This document shows, piece after piece, positions 8,179 to 16,957 of a stretch of 64,000 nucleotides of DNA. The notes below the pieces were generated by a model, which did no database searches, was not told the origin of the DNA, and was given only the letters and a program-made list of their open reading frames with translations. The first letter of the stretch is position 1. Every line of letters begins with the position of its first letter. This DNA is from an uncultured Treponema sp. (GTDB lineage: Bacteria; Spirochaetota; Spirochaetia; Treponematales; Treponemataceae): positions 160,187-224,186 of the forward strand of contig CAJUBD010000003.1 in assembly GCA_910584475.1 (NCBI GenBank). Reading direction: 5' to 3'. Position numbers and translations under genes: made by a program.

Positions 8179-9246
8179 TTATATGACAAACATCTTCCGC
8201 TTGTTGTTCCACAAGACCCACGTCTCGCCGCCGTCCTTCGTGGCGAAATAGATTTCCTCATAGTTCTTCTCGCTTTCGTCGCGCAATTCCGCGCCGACTT
8301 CCACATAGCCGTAGTTCCCGTCCATGGACATCGACAAAAAACGAGCGGCCTTGTACCTCTCCGTGTCGAGAGGCAGCTCAATCCTTTTCCATGTCGCGCC
8401 GTCGTCGGCACTCTTGAAAAACGAAAAATACCTGCCCTCCCGGGAAGTGGGCGCGATGATTGTGTCGCCCTGCGCGAAAAGCGCGCCCGATTTCCCATAT
8501 TCTTCAGGAAGCGCGCACGCCACTTCCAACGACTTGCCCAAGTCCCGCGTCCTGTAGAGCGTTCTGCCCTGTATGGTTCTGCTTTCACTTTCATTGTAGA
8601 ATGACGGCAGCAGATAGCCGGTGCTTTCTCCGACGGGGCAGGTCAGGGACAGGCTCACGCGGATTCCGTCGTCAAGTGAGTCGGGGTCGAGTTCTATGCG
8701 CGACTCGTTCCAAGATTTCCACTTGTCCGCGCTGAACAGAATCGTTATTATGTTTCTCGGCGTGTCCTTTTCGTGGAACGCGATTATCGAAGCGGCGGAA
8801 CTCGCGTACAGGGCCCAGTCCATCTTGGCGAATTCTTCCTGCTTGACCGACTGATAGTTTTCAAAGTTTGACTTCTGTTTTTCATACCAATCAGAATTGA
8901 CTACGGGCGCGGGCACGTCTCGACGCCTGTCGCCCTCATGATAAGTGAAAATGAAAAGTCCCGCGGTTCTAGGATTTTCGCCCGGCATGGCACTGCCGTC
9001 CGGCCTTTTCGGACGCTTCATCAGCACTGCCAGCGCATACGCCTCCTCGTCTCTCCAAGCGTCGAATCCGTCTTTGGCAATCTGCGTTTCCTGCGCTACG
9101 GCGGCGTTCGCGGCGGGTTCGGATTGAGTTTCGGCAGATTCAATGGGCGCGATTTCTGTTTTGCTGACGACTTGCTTTTTCGCGCACCCGAAAAAGGCGA
9201 GCGCGGAAATGGCGCAAATTGTGAAGATAAATGTATAAGTTTTCAT
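8179..9246 (-). CDS. Lipoprotein with Asp-box (BNR/sialidase-type) repeats
   Basis: A 355-residue protein beginning MKTYTFIFTICAISALAFFGC, a lipoprotein signal with the lipid-modified Cys at 21. AAAGGAGT upstream decides the start at 9246. The linker rich in Ala, Glu and Gln (22-60) is typical of surface lipoproteins. Two clear Asp-boxes are present, SADDGATWKRIEL and TKDGGETWVLWN, plus a weaker FSADKWKSW. This indicates a beta-propeller of the sialidase or photosystem-assembly shape. The catalytic residues of a sialidase are not evident, so a binding or structural role is as likely as an enzymatic one. Confidence 0.7.
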   Translation of the reverse strand: MKTYTFIFTICAISALAFFGCAKKQVVSKTEIAPIESAETQSEPAANAAVAQETQIAKDGFDAWRDEEAYALAVLMKRPKRPDGSAMPGENPRTAGLFIFTYHEGDRRRDVPAPVVNSDWYEKQKSNFENYQSVKQEEFAKMDWALYASSAASIIAFHEKDTPRNIITILFSADKWKSWNESRIELDPDSLDDGIRVSLSLTCPVGESTGYLLPSFYNESESRTIQGRTLYRTRDLGKSLEVACALPEEYGKSGALFAQGDTIIAPTSREGRYFSFFKSADDGATWKRIELPLDTERYKAARFLSMSMDGNYGYVEVGAELRDESEKNYEEIYFATKDGGETWVLWNNKRKMFVI

Positions 9247-9343
9247 TTTTTTACTCCTTTGTTTTTGAAAAGAAAACCAAATCAAAACGTTTCGCGCCAG
9301 CAAGTTTTTTGTTGTCAGCGCGGAGCGTTCCTACAATGATTGT

Positions 9344-10390
9344 TTATAGTTTGTAAATAATCGCCCTCAAACCGTTGCCAAAGTTATGGCGAAATTTGTC
9401 TTTTTTCAATGACAACTTGCGTCCGTCTTGCGCACTTTTAAAAGGTGCTATGGAATTGGGAACTTCAATTTCTCCATTGCCTATTTTCAATTGATCGTCA
9501 AGCCTTGTTCCGTTGCAGTGAGAATAAATGACATCTGTCTCTGTAAGTTCCTCGATGAACACAACATGTCCTAAAGTATAAGCACCACCTATTCCAAACA
9601 CCGCAACAGAGTTGGCTCTCAATGTGATGTCGTCAGGATTTCCTACTTCCCTTCCAACTTTCTCTTCATTCACCAAAGGGTTAGTTTCCCATTCGTAGGC
9701 GTTTCCATAACAACAGTTTGCTATCCCATTCGCTTCCAAAAAACGACCCTTGCAGTACCAAACGCACTCGCCCACATAATTTGGATAACTGCTGTTGTTA
9801 TCGCTTTGATAATAATCATCGGCAGGGAAAATTGTAGCCATATTGGCAAAATCAGGCGCGGCTCCTGGCGAAACCTCTTCCACTTCCCATTGTTGCGCTT
9901 CGTTGCCATCAGCGTATTCAGACCAATACACATTTCCCGCCTGAGTAAGCGTTGTGGGAGAGTTGTTACCGTTCACTCCGTTCGGGTTCGGGGCGGCGGT
10001 GAGAACCAAGTCGGCAGGATTGTCTTGCGAATTATACTTGTCATACAGATGAATGTAGACGCGGCCTGTATCGCCAACCTCCGTAAAATACAAAAGCTGA
10101 TCCTGTGCGCTTGAATTCATGGACTTGTACACATCCGCATTGTTCCTCAACGCGCCTGTGAAACGGTCAAGCGCATAAGGCTCTTTTATCCCGCCGAGCA
10201 CACAATTGAGCCAATATAGCGTATGCTCGCCGTACTTTCCTGCGTACATCGCCCGCCACTTCTGAGCCTCGTCATTCTCGTCTTTTGTGTACAACATTAC
10301 ATTTCGTCCGTTTGCAAGGCTGCTCGAGCCTTAGGCGTTCAGAACCTGTCCGTTCTGGTACGCGTAGTTTTTGAAACGATAAACCACCTT
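9344..10390 (-). pseudogene. Remnant of secreted ricin-lectin plus CHAP peptidoglycan hydrolase
   Basis: The C-terminal 170 residues form a CHAP domain with the catalytic Cys in NYVGECVWYCKG and His in LGHVVFIEE. The part before it is a ricin-type lectin with QxW motifs (EAQKW, EAQQW). Homology continues upstream of the first ATG (10297): KVVYRFKNYAYQNGQVLNA, then an in-frame TAA (10331-10333), then GSSSLANGRNVMLY. Lectins of this type normally read through that point. Just beyond, the coding sequence is replaced by a hairpin element, so signal peptide and start are gone. ATG 10297 has no ribosome binding site. It is most likely a decayed gene. Confidence 0.75.
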
Positions 10391-10556
10391 TAAATTTTCA
10401 GCATCGCAGGAAACTTCAGTATCCGAGAATGTTGAAAACGCGATTTTGCAGCGAAACGAAAAATCGTGATAAATGAACGAGTTTTGCGCAAGCAAAACTT
10501 GAGTTGAAAGTTGGCGCGACATTTTGGCGTCAACTTTCAACATCCGTAATATACTA
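10388..10556. repeat. Modular hairpin element, full-length
   Basis: S0 type b: TTTTCAGCAT...ATGTTGAAAA around GGAAAC-TTCA-GTATCC. S1: CGATTTT...AAAATCG around GCAGCGAAACGA. S2: CGAGTTTTGC...GCAAAACTTG. S3: GTTGAAAGTTGGCGC...GGCGTCAACTTTCAAC. It replaces the 5' end of the CHAP gene. Confidence 0.8.
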
Positions 10557-10590
10557 TTGGAATCGCCATATAAAGTCACAAGTCAATAAG

Positions 10591-10660
10591 CAAGTTTCTA
10601 TAAGAAACTTGTCATGATAAAAGTGCCGCGCCATCTGTGCGGTGCTTTTATCACACCTCC
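10591..10660 (-). repeat. Two-stem hairpin element with 18-codon frame (copy 1)
   Basis: Reading the minus strand, GGAGG is followed after one base by GTG (10654) and an 18-codon frame ending TAG (10598-10600): (M)IKAPHRWRGTFIMTSFL. The RNA folds as TGATAAAAGCACCGC/GCGGCACTTTTATCA and then GAAACTTG-type/CAAGTTTC stems. A related copy lies at 33641-33711. Confidence 0.65.
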
Positions 10661-10686
10661 TTGTTTTGGTTAATCCTAATGCTTAT

Positions 10687-10692
10687 ATTATA
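10687..10692 (-). promoter_or_regulatory. Extended -10 promoter upstream of the hairpin element and CHAP remnant
   Basis: TGGTATAAT on the minus strand, an extended -10; no good -35. It probably once drove the CHAP gene. Confidence 0.45.
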
Positions 10693-10765
10693 CCACACTT
10701 TCGCGAAGTCGGCGAAAAAAGTAAACTTTTTCGACCAAAAAATCCGTACAAAAATAGCTCAAGCG

Positions 10766-10960
10766 AAGTCAATCTTACTTCATCTTCAAATCAACTTAAG
10801 TTTAACATAAAATCAATGTGATTTTGTCTTAAAATTAAGCTGATTTCATTATCAAATTAACTTAATTTTGACATCAAATCAAGTTGATTTCAAGTTAAAA
10901 TCAATCTAATTTTAACTTGAAATTCACATTATATTTCAAGTCAAAATTCACATTGTGCGG
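10766..10960. repeat. 22-bp-phased array of degenerate palindromes
   Basis: AAATCAA-like heptamers begin at 10766, 10788, 10810, 10832, 10854, 10876, 10898 and 10920, each exactly 22 nt apart, and one more sits at 10944. Each unit reads roughly AAATyAAnnTrATTT plus a 7-nt T/A-rich spacer. Units are too diverged to look like an ordinary tandem repeat. The phase equals about two helical turns. It lies 70-260 bp upstream of the alaS promoter. Confidence 0.75.
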
Positions 10961-11030
10961 TTTTTTATACATATACGCCGATTGTTGCGCGTTGCATTCG
11001 GGAAACGCTTTCACCTATTCTGCAAGGCAA

Positions 11031-11059
11031 TTGACAATATTCGCGTTTTGCATTAAACT
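11031..11059 (+). promoter_or_regulatory. alaS promoter, leaderless arrangement
   Basis: TTGACA (11031-11036), 17-nt spacer, TAAACT (11054-11059). The ATG at 11066 follows after only 6 nt and there is no Shine-Dalgarno. Confidence 0.75.
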
Positions 11060-11065
11060 GAAATT

Positions 11066-12883
11066 ATGACTGCGAATGAACTTCGTGCGAAATTTATCGA
11101 GTTTTTTAAAAGCAAAAATCACGCTGAAATTTCTGGGCAAAGCCTGATTCCTGAAAACGATCCTTCGGTGCTTTTTACCACGGCGGGAATGCATCCTCTT
11201 GTGCCTTATCTTTTGGGCGAAGGGCATCCTGCCGGAACACGGCTCACTGACTACCAAAAATGCATCCGCACCGGCGACATCGACGAAGTGGGCGACACGA
11301 GCCACCTCACGTGTTTTGAGATGCTCGGAAATTGGTCGCTCGGCGATTATTTTAAAAAGGAAGCGATTGCATTTTCTTATGAATTTTTGACGAGCGAAAA
11401 ATGGCTCGCGCTCGACCCGCGGAAAATTTCCGTGACGGTTTTTGAAGGCGACGAAAACGCGCCGCGCGACGACGAGGCCGCCGAATGTTGGAAAAGCGTC
11501 GGAATGAGCGAAGACAAAATCGCGTTTTTGCCGGCGAGCGACAATTGGTGGGCGGCAGGTCCTACAGGTCCGTGCGGTCCGGACACAGAGATTTTCTATT
11601 GGGTGGGCGAAGGCATTCCGCCTGAAGGCTCGAACAAAAAGACAGACAGCGCGAATTGGATGGAAATCTGGAACAATGTTTTCATGCAATTCAATAGAAA
11701 GGACGAGCACACGCTTGAGCCGCTTCCTAAAAAAAATGTAGACACTGGAATGGGACTTGAGCGCACGAACTGCATTTTGCAGGGAAAGACTTCGGTTTAT
11801 TTGACGGAAGTTTTCCAGCCGATAATCGCGGAAATCGAGCGGCTTGCCTCTTACACTTACGGCGCGGACGAGGCGAAGGACACGAGCGTGCGGATTATCG
11901 CCGACCATACACGCGCGGCAGTTTTTATCTTGGGAGATCAGCGAGGAGTGAGTCCGAGCAATTTGGGCGCGGGCTATGTTTTGCGCCGCTTGATTCGCCG
12001 CGCCGTCCGCCACGGAATGAAACTCGGCATCGAGAAAAATTTCCTCGCGCAAGTTGCCTCTGCCGTAATCGAAAATTTTAAAAACGCCTATCCTGAATTG
12101 GAACAAAACAAGGAAAAGATTTTTTCCGAACTAAATGCGGAAGAAGACAGATTCCGTTTGACGCTGAAAAATGGCGAGGCGGAATTCTCTCGCATCTTGC
12201 CGAATTTGCTGAAAAATCCTAAAAAGGAAATCAGCGGAAAAGTCGCGTTCCGTCTTTACGACACGTTCGGATTTCCGCTTGAACTCACCGAAGAATTGGC
12301 GGCGGAAAATGGCTTTACGGTGGACAAGGAAGGATTCAAAGAAGCGGAAAAAAAGCATCAGGAAGCATCGAAAAGTTTGGACGCGGGGCAGGCGAAAGGC
12401 GGTCTTGCCGAGCAAAGCGAAATCACCACGAAATATCACACCGCCACCCATCTTTTGCATCAGGCTTTGGCGGAAGTGCTCGGCGACGAGGTTGCGCAAA
12501 AAGGCAGCAACATAAACAACGAGCGCATGCGCTTTGACTTTACGTTTGGTCGCCCGATGACCGCCGAAGAAATCGCGCGCGTCGAAAAAATAGTCAACGA
12601 AAAGATAAAGGAAGATTTGCCGGTTACGATGGAAATTCTTCCTTTGGAAAAGGCGAAGGAAAGCGGCGCACGCGCGCTTTTTACGAACAAGTACGGCGAA
12701 GACGTAAAAGTCTACACAATCGGCACGGCGGAAAATTGGTTCAGCAAGGAAGTTTGCGGAGGTCCGCACGTTCAGCATACGGCGCAAATCGGCGATTTTA
12801 AAATCACGAAAGAGCAGTCTTCGTCGGCAGGCGTGCGCAGAATCCGCGCGGTAATTTCGGGTGGCTTGCCGTTAGATAAATAG
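11066..12883 (+). CDS. alaS: Alanyl-tRNA synthetase, short spirochaete-type
   Basis: A 605-residue class II synthetase charging tRNA-Ala. The N-terminal aminoacylation core has TSHLTCFEMLGNWSLGDYF and the GAGYVLRRLIRRAVRHG stretch. The editing domain carries HTATHLLH and CGGPHVQHT zinc/editing motifs that deacylate Ser- and Gly-tRNA-Ala. The C-Ala domain of the roughly 870-residue enzymes is absent. As I recall, Treponema and Borrelia enzymes share this. No Shine-Dalgarno precedes the ATG and the -10 box ends 6 nt upstream, so the mRNA is probably leaderless. A partial hairpin element follows the stop. Confidence 0.95.
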   Translation: MTANELRAKFIEFFKSKNHAEISGQSLIPENDPSVLFTTAGMHPLVPYLLGEGHPAGTRLTDYQKCIRTGDIDEVGDTSHLTCFEMLGNWSLGDYFKKEAIAFSYEFLTSEKWLALDPRKISVTVFEGDENAPRDDEAAECWKSVGMSEDKIAFLPASDNWWAAGPTGPCGPDTEIFYWVGEGIPPEGSNKKTDSANWMEIWNNVFMQFNRKDEHTLEPLPKKNVDTGMGLERTNCILQGKTSVYLTEVFQPIIAEIERLASYTYGADEAKDTSVRIIADHTRAAVFILGDQRGVSPSNLGAGYVLRRLIRRAVRHGMKLGIEKNFLAQVASAVIENFKNAYPELEQNKEKIFSELNAEEDRFRLTLKNGEAEFSRILPNLLKNPKKEISGKVAFRLYDTFGFPLELTEELAAENGFTVDKEGFKEAEKKHQEASKSLDAGQAKGGLAEQSEITTKYHTATHLLHQALAEVLGDEVAQKGSNINNERMRFDFTFGRPMTAEEIARVEKIVNEKIKEDLPVTMEILPLEKAKESGARALFTNKYGEDVKVYTIGTAENWFSKEVCGGPHVQHTAQIGDFKITKEQSSSAGVRRIRAVISGGLPLDK

Positions 12884-12956
12884 AAAATATTCGCGAATTT
12901 TGATAGCGAAACGAACAAAACTCGTATTTAAAATCGCGAAAGCGATTTTAAATTGT
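12884..12956. repeat. Degenerate hairpin element (S2 remnant plus S3)
   Basis: AACAAAACTCG remains of S2 and a full S3, ATTTAAAATCGC-GAAA-GCGATTTTAAAT, directly after alaS. Confidence 0.6.
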
Positions 12957-13001
12957 AACCTTGATAAAATATATTAGTTTAAGGTAAAGAAGGTAAATTG
13001 T

Positions 13002-14096
13002 ATGAAAAAAATTTTATTTGGTACTATTTTGTCTTTGGTCGGCATTTTTGGCGTGGCGGCGCAGAATATGAATCTCATGCAAACGCTCGCCGTCGTGAAA
13101 TACGGCGATTCTGAGACCGTTACCGTAAAAGAGGTCAAAGACATTGTTGATACTCAGGAAAAAGAAGCGAAACGCAAACTCACTCCGCAGGAACGTGAGC
13201 AGATTTATGAAAGTGTCATAAACCAGAAATTGGTTTTGCAGGCGGCGAAAAAAGCCGGCGTTACCGTTTCTGGCACGGAAGTGGATCAGGCGTTTTTCCA
13301 GAATATTTCCCAACAATTGGGGCTTCCTCGCGTTTATTCCGAAAAGGAACTGAACGATCTTGTGATGCAGCAAAAGAAAATTCCTTTTTCTCAATTTGTC
13401 AAAGAAGAGACTGGAATGAGCATTGACGATGTGAAAAATACCATCGTCAAGCCGAGCTTGCTTTTGCAGCGCTACGTTTTGATGCAGAATCAGGCGGAAT
13501 TGCAAAAAGTAGTGGCGACTGACAAGGAAATTCGCGATTATTATGAACTGAACAAAGTCCAATTTACGAGGCCCGATTCTTTGAAAATGTTCTTGGTCGC
13601 CGTTCCGAGGGATAACAATCCGAACGCGAAGACAAAAATCGAAGGGCTTTTGAACGATTTGAAAAGCGGAAAGACTTCAGTGGAAAAACTCCGCGCCGAG
13701 GGGACTGACATGAAAAAAGCGGGCTATGGAAGCGCGGATGTAGTCGTGATGAAAATCCAGCAGCATGCCGCACAGCTTGGCATCACTTATGAGCGACTTT
13801 TGGAGATGTTTGAAGAGCCTTTGGACAAGCCTTCGGAAATTTTGGAATCTCCTCAATCTTACCAATTTTATGAGATTTTGGAAAAATATCCGTTCAAGGC
13901 TTTGGAGTTGTCCGATGTCGTGCGCCCTGATACCACGCAAACTGTGTACGAAACGGTTCGCGCTTTGATAACGCAGCAGAAGCAATATCAGTTTCTCGAA
14001 CAGGCGAGACAGAACATGATAAAGTCACTCAACGTGCCTGAGAATGTCCAGCGAAAAAGGACCGGCGACGAGCTTATAAAAGCGCTTTCTTGGTAG
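13002..14096 (+). CDS. SurA-like periplasmic chaperone / parvulin-type protein
   Basis: A 364-residue exported protein: signal peptide at residues 1-20 ending near AAQ. The SurA N-terminal-like helical region contains the classic LTPQEREQIYESVINQKLVLQAAKKAGV. The C-terminal half contains a degenerate PPIC-like domain (FTRPDSLKMFLVAVP...LLNDLKSGKTSVEKL). It would guard outer-membrane proteins in transit. AAGG-type ribosome binding sequence precedes the ATG. It is followed after 4 nt by nusB, with which it is probably co-transcribed. Confidence 0.75.
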   Translation: MKKILFGTILSLVGIFGVAAQNMNLMQTLAVVKYGDSETVTVKEVKDIVDTQEKEAKRKLTPQEREQIYESVINQKLVLQAAKKAGVTVSGTEVDQAFFQNISQQLGLPRVYSEKELNDLVMQQKKIPFSQFVKEETGMSIDDVKNTIVKPSLLLQRYVLMQNQAELQKVVATDKEIRDYYELNKVQFTRPDSLKMFLVAVPRDNNPNAKTKIEGLLNDLKSGKTSVEKLRAEGTDMKKAGYGSADVVVMKIQQHAAQLGITYERLLEMFEEPLDKPSEILESPQSYQFYEILEKYPFKALELSDVVRPDTTQTVYETVRALITQQKQYQFLEQARQNMIKSLNVPENVQRKRTGDELIKALSW

Positions 14097-14100
14097 GAAA

Positions 14101-14502
14101 ATGAACAGGCACGACTCAAGGCTTGCCGCCGTTCAAGGAATGTATTCTTGGGATTTGGGCGGGCAGAAAGATACGGTCGCCGCGATTTCGTTTGGCTGGC
14201 TTGAAGGCGACGATGATTTGACCTTCGCTCGCCATCTTTTGGGTGGCTCGCTTGAAAACATCGAACAAATTGATTCTCTTGTAAAGTCTCACCTCGCGCC
14301 GAATTGGGATTTTTCGCGCCTAAATCGCGTCGCGCTCGCGATTTTGCGCATAAGCATTTTTTCAATTTTATATCAAAAAGAAATTGAAAGTCCAATTATA
14401 ATTGACGAGGCTTTGGAACTTGCGAAATCTCTCGGCGTGGAGGACAATTGCAAATTTATAAACGGCGTTTTGGACAAAATTTCAAAAGAAACGAGACAAT
14501 GA
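14101..14502 (+). CDS. nusB: Transcription antitermination factor NusB
   Basis: The 133-residue product has the all-helical NusB signature: an opening RHDSRLAAVQGMYSWD, then VALAILRISIFSILYQ and PIIIDEALELAKSLGVEDNCKFINGVLDKI near the C-terminus. With NusE (S10) it binds boxA RNA in rRNA operons. Its stop codon overlaps the start of the TPR lipoprotein gene (ATGA), indicating translational coupling. Confidence 0.92.
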   Translation: MNRHDSRLAAVQGMYSWDLGGQKDTVAAISFGWLEGDDDLTFARHLLGGSLENIEQIDSLVKSHLAPNWDFSRLNRVALAILRISIFSILYQKEIESPIIIDEALELAKSLGVEDNCKFINGVLDKISKETRQ

Positions 14503-16352
14503 AAAATCGCGCAAAAAAAGTCTTTTTTCTCGCGGGAATTTTTTTTGCCATGATTTTCGCATCATGTTCTTCAAAGACCAGGGTGTCGTCTTTAATTTCG
14601 AGCCTTGACGAAGTGGATCGCTATATCGCGCAAGGCTATCCCGAAGACGCTTTGAAACTTTTGGCGAAATTGCAAAAAAAGTCGGTTTCCCCGATGGAAG
14701 CCGTGGGAATATACAAACGTTATGCCACGCTTGGCGAAGAAAAGTCCGCGGAAAAATTGCTTCTTCGGACGCTGAAAAAAAATCCCGAAAATTTGGAACT
14801 CAACGCGGTTTATGTAAATTACCTGAAAAAGCAAGGCGATGTCGAACAGGCGTTTTCCCGCGCGCAAATTTTGAGAGGAACGCGCTATGCTTCGCTCTAC
14901 GCGGAATTGTATTTGCGGCGGATTGCGGCGCAGGACGTGGAGCATTCCACGGATTTTTTTTTAGGAGAGGAATTCAAGCCGATTTATTTGGGCGCGTATT
15001 CTGTGACGCGTGAAGACGCTTGGCTTGAAAACGCGGCGTTGATTCATTTGTCGCGCGGCGAATATTCCGATGCCGTAGAACTTGCCGGCGAAGAAAGTGC
15101 CGATGCGAATGACGCATTTTTTTGGGCATGTGTTTTCTACGATTCTGAAAGATTCGACGAAGCGGCGATGCGTCTTTTGCAGGCTCAAGGATTCTTGAAA
15201 AATGAATCGGCGAATGCTTTGGGCGGACGAAAAACGCCGCGAAAGGCATATCCCTCACAAATAGAGCTTTCCGCGCTTTTGTCGGATGCTTATGTGGGAA
15301 TGGGCGATGACGAGGCGGCTCAAGCCGTGCGCGACAATCTGATAGCGAATTATATGCTTGGCGATTCGGAAGATGCTTCTTCTGATTTGCTTTCGGCAAT
15401 ATACTTGAACAGTGCGCTTTATGCGCAAAGCCGAGATGACAAAAAAGCGGCATATATGAATCTTTCTTATGTCGTGGAAAAATGGCCAGATTATGTGCCC
15501 GCTTTGATTGCTTATGGAAATTTCGCATACGAAAGTGCGCGGCAAATTTTGGACGATCCTTTGACAAGGGCTTTGCGTGAAGTGGGAATCTCGAGCGCGG
15601 ATATGCGGCGTTTTGATGAAATGCCTCGAGTGAGCATAAGCGACGCGCTTTCCAGAATGGAAGAATCTCTCGGTCGAAAAAAAGACGAAAAATTGTATGT
15701 GGCGAAATTGGAATTGGAAGAAAAGACCGAACGCAATGTCGATGTGCGCGAGCGGCTTTCTAAAATTTGGCGCGTTTTGGAGCGCAATTCTCTTGGCACA
15801 AATTTGTATCCGCCTGCGATAATGCAATACGCGATTCACACATTGCTTTCTCTTGAACAGTACGACGAGGCGAAGAGCCTTTTCGAAAAATACATCAAGG
15901 CTCGATTTGAATTTAACGCGGAACGTACATTCGAGGAAAATGTCGCGGACTTCGTGCGAAAAATGCATTTGTGGGAAGTAGAATATTGCGCGTATTTTGC
16001 CGCCGCCGAGGAAAATGCAGATTTCGCGAAACGCCTTTATGAATACGCGGTATATGAAAGAGGAGTGTCAGATTCTGGCGGAACAGGAATATCGGCGGAA
16101 TGCTCCGTCCAAAGCGCGGCGAATTTGGCGATGATCTATTCGAGCACGGGAAGCAAGGACAAGGCTTTGGAACTATATGGAAGAGTGAGCGGTCGCGCGA
16201 TGGACAGTTATTTGAAGTCCGACATTATGTATAGAATCGCCTGTCTTTACGCGGCGAAAGGTGACAAAGAAGGCGCACGCCAGTCGTTGGAATACGGACT
16301 TTACCTAAATCCAGGAAACGCCCGCGCGCATCTGATGATGTCAAGTTTTTAG
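14499..16352 (+). CDS. TPR-repeat lipoprotein, function unknown
   Basis: A 617-residue protein that starts in the nusB stop codon at 14499. The signal VFFLAGIFFAMIFASC gives a lipidated Cys near residue 22. The rest is helical tetratricopeptide-like repeats (for example KAAYMNLSYVVEKWPDYVPALIAYGNFAYESA, shown here only by its first and last turns, and the C-terminal DKALELYGRVSG and KEGARQSLEYGLYLNPGNA). It is likely a periplasm-facing scaffold. Long TPR lipoproteins are common in treponemes. No enzymatic motif was seen. Confidence 0.7.
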   Translation: MKNRAKKVFFLAGIFFAMIFASCSSKTRVSSLISSLDEVDRYIAQGYPEDALKLLAKLQKKSVSPMEAVGIYKRYATLGEEKSAEKLLLRTLKKNPENLELNAVYVNYLKKQGDVEQAFSRAQILRGTRYASLYAELYLRRIAAQDVEHSTDFFLGEEFKPIYLGAYSVTREDAWLENAALIHLSRGEYSDAVELAGEESADANDAFFWACVFYDSERFDEAAMRLLQAQGFLKNESANALGGRKTPRKAYPSQIELSALLSDAYVGMGDDEAAQAVRDNLIANYMLGDSEDASSDLLSAIYLNSALYAQSRDDKKAAYMNLSYVVEKWPDYVPALIAYGNFAYESARQILDDPLTRALREVGISSADMRRFDEMPRVSISDALSRMEESLGRKKDEKLYVAKLELEEKTERNVDVRERLSKIWRVLERNSLGTNLYPPAIMQYAIHTLLSLEQYDEAKSLFEKYIKARFEFNAERTFEENVADFVRKMHLWEVEYCAYFAAAEENADFAKRLYEYAVYERGVSDSGGTGISAECSVQSAANLAMIYSSTGSKDKALELYGRVSGRAMDSYLKSDIMYRIACLYAAKGDKEGARQSLEYGLYLNPGNARAHLMMSSF

Positions 16353-16442
16353 AGTAAAAAGGTTTGAATTTGAGTTTTCTTGTTTTTTCGCGCAACGAAA
16401 AATACGAGCGACACGCCCAAAAAGAAAACCCCGTTAAGAAGA

Positions 16443-16466
16443 GAAGTTAGCGCGTGCGCTAACTTC
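16443..16466. terminator. Hairpin between convergent genes
   Basis: GAAGTTAGCGC pairs with GCGCTAACTTC across GT. It lies directly after the groES stop and between convergent genes; neither side has a long T-run, so termination may be weak or bidirectional. Confidence 0.5.
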
Positions 16467-16473
16467 TTGCGAC

Positions 16474-16749
16474 TTATTTTGTGATGACTGCGATAATGTC
16501 GCTCATTTTTACGATGAGATATTCTTCGCCGTCGACTTTGATTTGCGTGCCAGAATATTTGTCGTACATAATGCGCTCGCCAACTTTTACAGTTACTGGT
16601 TCTTTTTCAGTGCCAGGACCTACGGCTTCTACGACGCCAGTTTGAGTCTTTTCTTGTGCGGCATCGGGAATGATGATTCCAGATGCGGTTTTTGTTTCGG
16701 CTTTGTCTGCTTTGAGCAAAACGCGGTCTGCCAATGGCTTTACTTTCAT
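16474..16749 (-). CDS. groES: Co-chaperonin GroES
   Basis: A 91-residue Cpn10: MKVKPLADRVLLKADKAE at the start, the mobile loop TASGIIIPDAAQEK, GPGTE, and the closing YDKYSGTQIKVDGEEYLIVKMSDIIAV. It caps the GroEL ring. groEL is not adjacent, so the two are unlinked here. GAGGA lies before the ATG. A housekeeping-type promoter is visible, but no CIRCE inverted repeat is present in its leader. Confidence 0.95.
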   Translation of the reverse strand: MKVKPLADRVLLKADKAETKTASGIIIPDAAQEKTQTGVVEAVGPGTEKEPVTVKVGERIMYDKYSGTQIKVDGEEYLIVKMSDIIAVITK

Positions 16750-16810
16750 CTTATTTCCTCATTTATGATAAAAATTAAAATTTTTTAGTTTTCAACGAAA
16801 ACTTTCTTTA

Positions 16811-16839
16811 AAGATAGCGAAAATTTTGCTAAAAGTCAA
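16811..16839 (-). promoter_or_regulatory. groES promoter
   Basis: On the minus strand TTGACT (16834-16839), 17-nt spacer, TATCTT (16811-16816). Confidence 0.65.
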
Positions 16840-16857
16840 CATTGATGAAGAAAAAAT

Positions 16858-16886
16858 TTGACGACATTGGAAATTCGGTGTATAAT
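16858..16886 (+). promoter_or_regulatory. Chemoreceptor gene promoter
   Basis: TTGACG (16858-16863), 17-nt spacer, TATAAT (16881-16886). It is back to back with the groES promoter. Confidence 0.75.
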
Positions 16887-16957
16887 ATAGTACTTGATTT
16901 TTCCGATAACTTTAGTAAGAAGTGAAGAAAATCTCGATTTGCGCTAAGGGGGTCTTT

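Noticed and set aside
16750..16860. CIRCE heat-shock operator before groES
   Set aside because: No TTAGCACTC/GAGTGCTAA inverted repeat is present.
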